Assembly: GCA_964546445.1 (NCBI GenBank)
Contig: CAZJJY010000025.1
Span: 1 to 7,827, forward strand
Source: CAZJJY01 sp964546445
GTDB lineage: Bacteria; Patescibacteriota; Microgenomatia; PFEM01; JAPLYW01
Length of the DNA stretch: 7,827 nt
Direction: 5' to 3'
Of the stretch, positions 5,911 to 7,827 are shown piece after piece. Under the pieces are notes generated by a model. The model saw nothing but the letters and a program-made list of their open reading frames with translations, was not told the origin of the DNA and did no database searches. The translations under genes were made by a program, and so were the position numbers. Every line of letters starts with the position of its first letter. The first letter of the stretch is position 1.

Positions 5911-6627
5911 ATGCCAAGAAAAATGTCTTTATTAACTAGAAAAGAAGAAAAAAGAAACCTTCGTAAATCCTTTTTATATGGTTTTCTAACTATTCTTTTA
6001 GGAATAGCTATTTTCTTTTTGGGCGTTCCAGCTTTGATAAAACTGGCCATTTTTGTTGGTAAAATTAATAGTTCTTCTACTCCACCAGAACAATCAGATA
6101 ATGTTCCTCCTTCCCCTCCAATCTTTGAAACAACATTTGAGGCAACTAGCAGTGCTATAATTTCTCTTTCAGGTTTTGCCGAAAGCGAATCAACCTTAAA
6201 ATTGTTTTTTAACAACAAAAAAGAAGAAGTACTTGTTGATAATGATGGAACATTTGTCTTTAATAATCTAGAACTTGAAGATGGACAAAACAGAATTTAT
6301 GCCATTGCTATTGATAAGGCTGGAAATGAAAGTAGTAACTCTAAAAAAGTTAGTGTCTTATACGATAATGAAGCTCCAGAATTAGAAATTAGCCAACCAC
6401 AAGATGGAGAGACTTTTTCTGATGATGATAATAAAATAGAACTAATTGGTCAAACAGAAGAAGGAGCCAATGTTTTAATTAATGATCATTTTGTTGTTGT
6501 TGATAGTGAAGGAAATTTCAATTACCAAATATCGTTAGATAAAGGTGAAAATGAAATTAAAATTATTACTGAAGATAGTGCAGGTAATCAAACAGAAAAA
6601 ATTATTAAAGTTAACTACTCTCCGTAG
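5911..6627 (+). CDS. Membrane-anchored protein with two Ig-like (bacterial beta-sandwich) domains
   Basis: The function is unknown; probably a surface-exposed structural or adhesion protein. Of 238 residues, a basic N-terminus (MPRKMSLLTRKEEKR) is followed by a membrane span at about 22-48, a Ser/Pro-rich linker (53-70) and two tandem repeats of an Ig-like fold (about 71-151 and 155-236). The repeats share the pattern VDxxGxF-Lx(D/K)GxN-DxAGN: VDNDGTF (109-115) and DKAGN (135-139) in the first, VDSEGNF (197-203) and DSAGN (222-226) in the second. This resembles the glucodextranase-B or Big-type modules of many bacterial surface proteins. No enzyme motif is seen. The first ATG is 3 nt after tRNA-Thr with no ribosome site; codon 5 is an alternative start, also without one. 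The last 17 nt overlap the convergent ligase gene. Confidence 0.87.
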   Translation: MPRKMSLLTRKEEKRNLRKSFLYGFLTILLGIAIFFLGVPALIKLAIFVGKINSSSTPPEQSDNVPPSPPIFETTFEATSSAIISLSGFAESESTLKLFFNNKKEEVLVDNDGTFVFNNLELEDGQNRIYAIAIDKAGNESSNSKKVSVLYDNEAPELEISQPQDGETFSDDDNKIELIGQTEEGANVLINDHFVVVDSEGNFNYQISLDKGENEIKIITEDSAGNQTEKIIKVNYSP

Positions 6628-7780
6628 CTAATAAAATCCACAACCAGGCCATAATCCACGGATAAAACAAAGAGTTAAGAAAAAAGGAATGGGTAACAAC
6701 AGTCAAGAGGCTAACTGTGATAAGGATATTTTTTAACTTCAAAGATTTAAAATAGATCCAGAAATAAGATAGAAACCCTAAGATACCCGTTGTCGCTAAA
6801 ACAAAAAGAAAACTTGAGTCAACTCCCGCTGAAGCATGATTTGTCTGCCAACTTTCTTCTTCCTTTATCAACCCATAATCCCTCTTAATGTAACGGTAAG
6901 TGTTAAAACCTACTCCTAATAAACGATTCTTTTCAAAAACAAAAAATCCCTGTTTATAATTCTCTAATCTGGCATTAACAGAATAAGTTCTTTCTAATTT
7001 TCCCCCTTCACCTTCAGGTCGAGGAATGTAAAACCAACTTAAACCTAAAAAGACTATTATAAGAAACAAGAACTTAAAAGCTTTCTTATATATAAAGAAT
7101 GTTCCTACCCCTACCAAAAAAGCCAACCAGGAGGCCCTAGAATAGGTTAAGAGGAGCATCACAAACAAAAATGGCCATAATACCCACCACAGCTTATTCT
7201 GCTTTTTCCAGGACAAAATAGTCAGTAGGATTAATGTTAAAGCTAAAATTAATCCTGCAAAACCCGGATCAAGAAAAGTACTCGTAACTCTATAGAAATG
7301 AGGGTCCCATCCAAGTGATTCTAAGAATTTTAAATTAGGATATATCAAATATTGAATTAATCCAAATAAAGCCACAAAAACCCCAACTATCAGTAAATAA
7401 TAAGGTAAGGCTTTTTTAAATTCACTCTTTAAATCAACCAGAATAAAATAAAGACCAGCATAAACTATCCAACGAATAAGATACAAAGAACTAACTAAAA
7501 CTTCTGAACCAGAAAAACGAAAACTATTAACAAGTAAAGAAATTAAGGCCAATCCAGAAAATAATAAAATTGGTTTTGTTAAAAATGGTGGTTTGTATTT
7601 CTTTTTATTAATAAAGAAACGCCAAACTAACCAAAACAGTAGAAGAAAAGATAAAACAATATCAGTTAAATAAATATTTACTTCAGGAAGGTCTAAAAAA
7701 GGCAAAGGTAATCTTGCCAGCTGTCCAAAAGGAAATAAAACTAAATAAATAAAGAAAAGGCTAATGATTGTCTTTTTCAT
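6611..7780 (-). CDS. O-antigen ligase/polymerase (Wzy/WaaL-like) family membrane protein
   Basis: This is a polytopic membrane protein of the O-antigen ligase family, whose members join or polymerise lipid-linked surface glycans on the outer face of the membrane. It has 389 residues with about ten hydrophobic spans, beginning at 5-20 and 37-57 and ending near 352-384. The diagnostic region includes LTYSRASWLAFLVG (211-224), an external loop of about 252-320 containing RLENYKQGF, LLGVGFNTY (287-295) and NHASAGVDSSFLFVLATTG (314-332), then spans ending HSFFLNSLFYPW. The TYSR and NHA/H-S positions are typical of the family. Ligase and polymerase cannot be told apart by sequence alone. No strong ribosome site is seen: GAGGG lies about 14 nt upstream, and the start may overlap the stop of a gene upstream. 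It converges with the Ig-like gene. Confidence 0.85.
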   Translation of the reverse strand: MKKTIISLFFIYLVLFPFGQLARLPLPFLDLPEVNIYLTDIVLSFLLLFWLVWRFFINKKKYKPPFLTKPILLFSGLALISLLVNSFRFSGSEVLVSSLYLIRWIVYAGLYFILVDLKSEFKKALPYYLLIVGVFVALFGLIQYLIYPNLKFLESLGWDPHFYRVTSTFLDPGFAGLILALTLILLTILSWKKQNKLWWVLWPFLFVMLLLTYSRASWLAFLVGVGTFFIYKKAFKFLFLIIVFLGLSWFYIPRPEGEGGKLERTYSVNARLENYKQGFFVFEKNRLLGVGFNTYRYIKRDYGLIKEEESWQTNHASAGVDSSFLFVLATTGILGFLSYFWIYFKSLKLKNILITVSLLTVVTHSFFLNSLFYPWIMAWLWILLATESS

Positions 7781-7827
7781 AAATTAAAAAGTTTCCCTCT
7801 AGCTAAAAAGGAATGAAAACTCATCAT
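7777..7827 (-). CDS. Possible C-terminal tail of an upstream gene (partial)
   Basis: Reading leftwards from the right edge, one frame stays open for 16 codons (ending FLARGKLFNL) and stops at a TGA that overlaps the ligase ATG as ATGA, the same coupling seen at gatC-gatA. That arrangement makes it a plausible end of an upstream gene. A second frame also stays open for 8 codons to a TAG, so the choice is uncertain. Too short to name. Confidence 0.3.
   Translation of the reverse strand: MMSFHSFLARGKLFNL

Noticed and set aside
5847..6218. 123-codon open frame on the minus strand across tRNA-Thr and the Ig-like gene
   Set aside because: It reads through the tRNA on the opposite strand; its last residues simply translate tRNA sequence, a frequent false prediction.
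6600..6660. Rho-independent terminator between the convergent genes
   Set aside because: No GC-rich stem followed by a T-run could be found; the region is coding on both strands.
1..7827. Alternative genetic code with TGA as glycine, as in some Patescibacteria
   Set aside because: gatC ends at TGA at the expected length, overlapping the gatA ATG, and no conserved gene needs TGA read-through.
1..7827. Defence island, CRISPR array, toxin-antitoxin or biosynthetic cluster
   Set aside because: Every gene fits housekeeping or envelope families and no repeat-spacer or cassette structure was seen.

Overview
The window looks like ordinary chromosome from a small-genome, AT-rich bacterium. The best guess is a Candidate Phyla Radiation / Patescibacteria member. 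The reasons are gene dense packing with 1-4 nt overlaps, tRNAs without an encoded CCA end, a LemA-HtpX pair, a PolX DNA polymerase, a tRNA amidotransferase operon and small membrane-anchored LysM and Ig-like proteins. The lineage is an inference, since no rRNA or other phylogenetic marker is present. The code appears standard: TAA, TAG and TGA (gatC) all act as stops.

Left part (1-4987, minus strand): one compact five-gene block read in the order polX, lemA, htpX, gatC, gatA, with gatA running off the left edge. Junctions are 6 nt, a TAATG overlap, 1 nt and an ATGA overlap, so the genes are probably one transcript. They combine DNA repair (PolX), membrane protein quality control (LemA plus the HtpX-like M48 protease) and Gln-tRNA/Asn-tRNA synthesis (GatC, GatA). 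GatB is not in the window.

Middle (4988-6627, plus strand): a 73-bp divergent intergenic region carries two plausible, interleaved promoters. One drives polX leftwards, possibly as a leaderless mRNA, and the other drives a tRNA cluster rightwards. The cluster alternates RNA and protein genes: tRNA-Asp(GTC), a LysM membrane protein, tRNA-Gly(CCC), tRNA-Thr(CGT), then a membrane-anchored protein with two Ig-like domains. Only 2 nt separate the LysM stop codon from tRNA-Gly, and 3 nt separate tRNA-Thr from the next ATG, so tRNA maturation should cut the messages precisely at the coding ends.

Right part (6611-7827, minus strand): an O-antigen ligase/polymerase-family membrane protein converges on, and overlaps by 17 nt, the Ig-like gene. 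A few codons of a possible upstream gene reach the right edge.

I found no mobile element, CRISPR array, phage gene, toxin-antitoxin or defence system, and no convincing new multi-gene system. The most unusual element is the interleaved tRNA/membrane-protein transcription unit with its odd translation-initiation contexts. No stretch longer than 300 bases lacks a gene.
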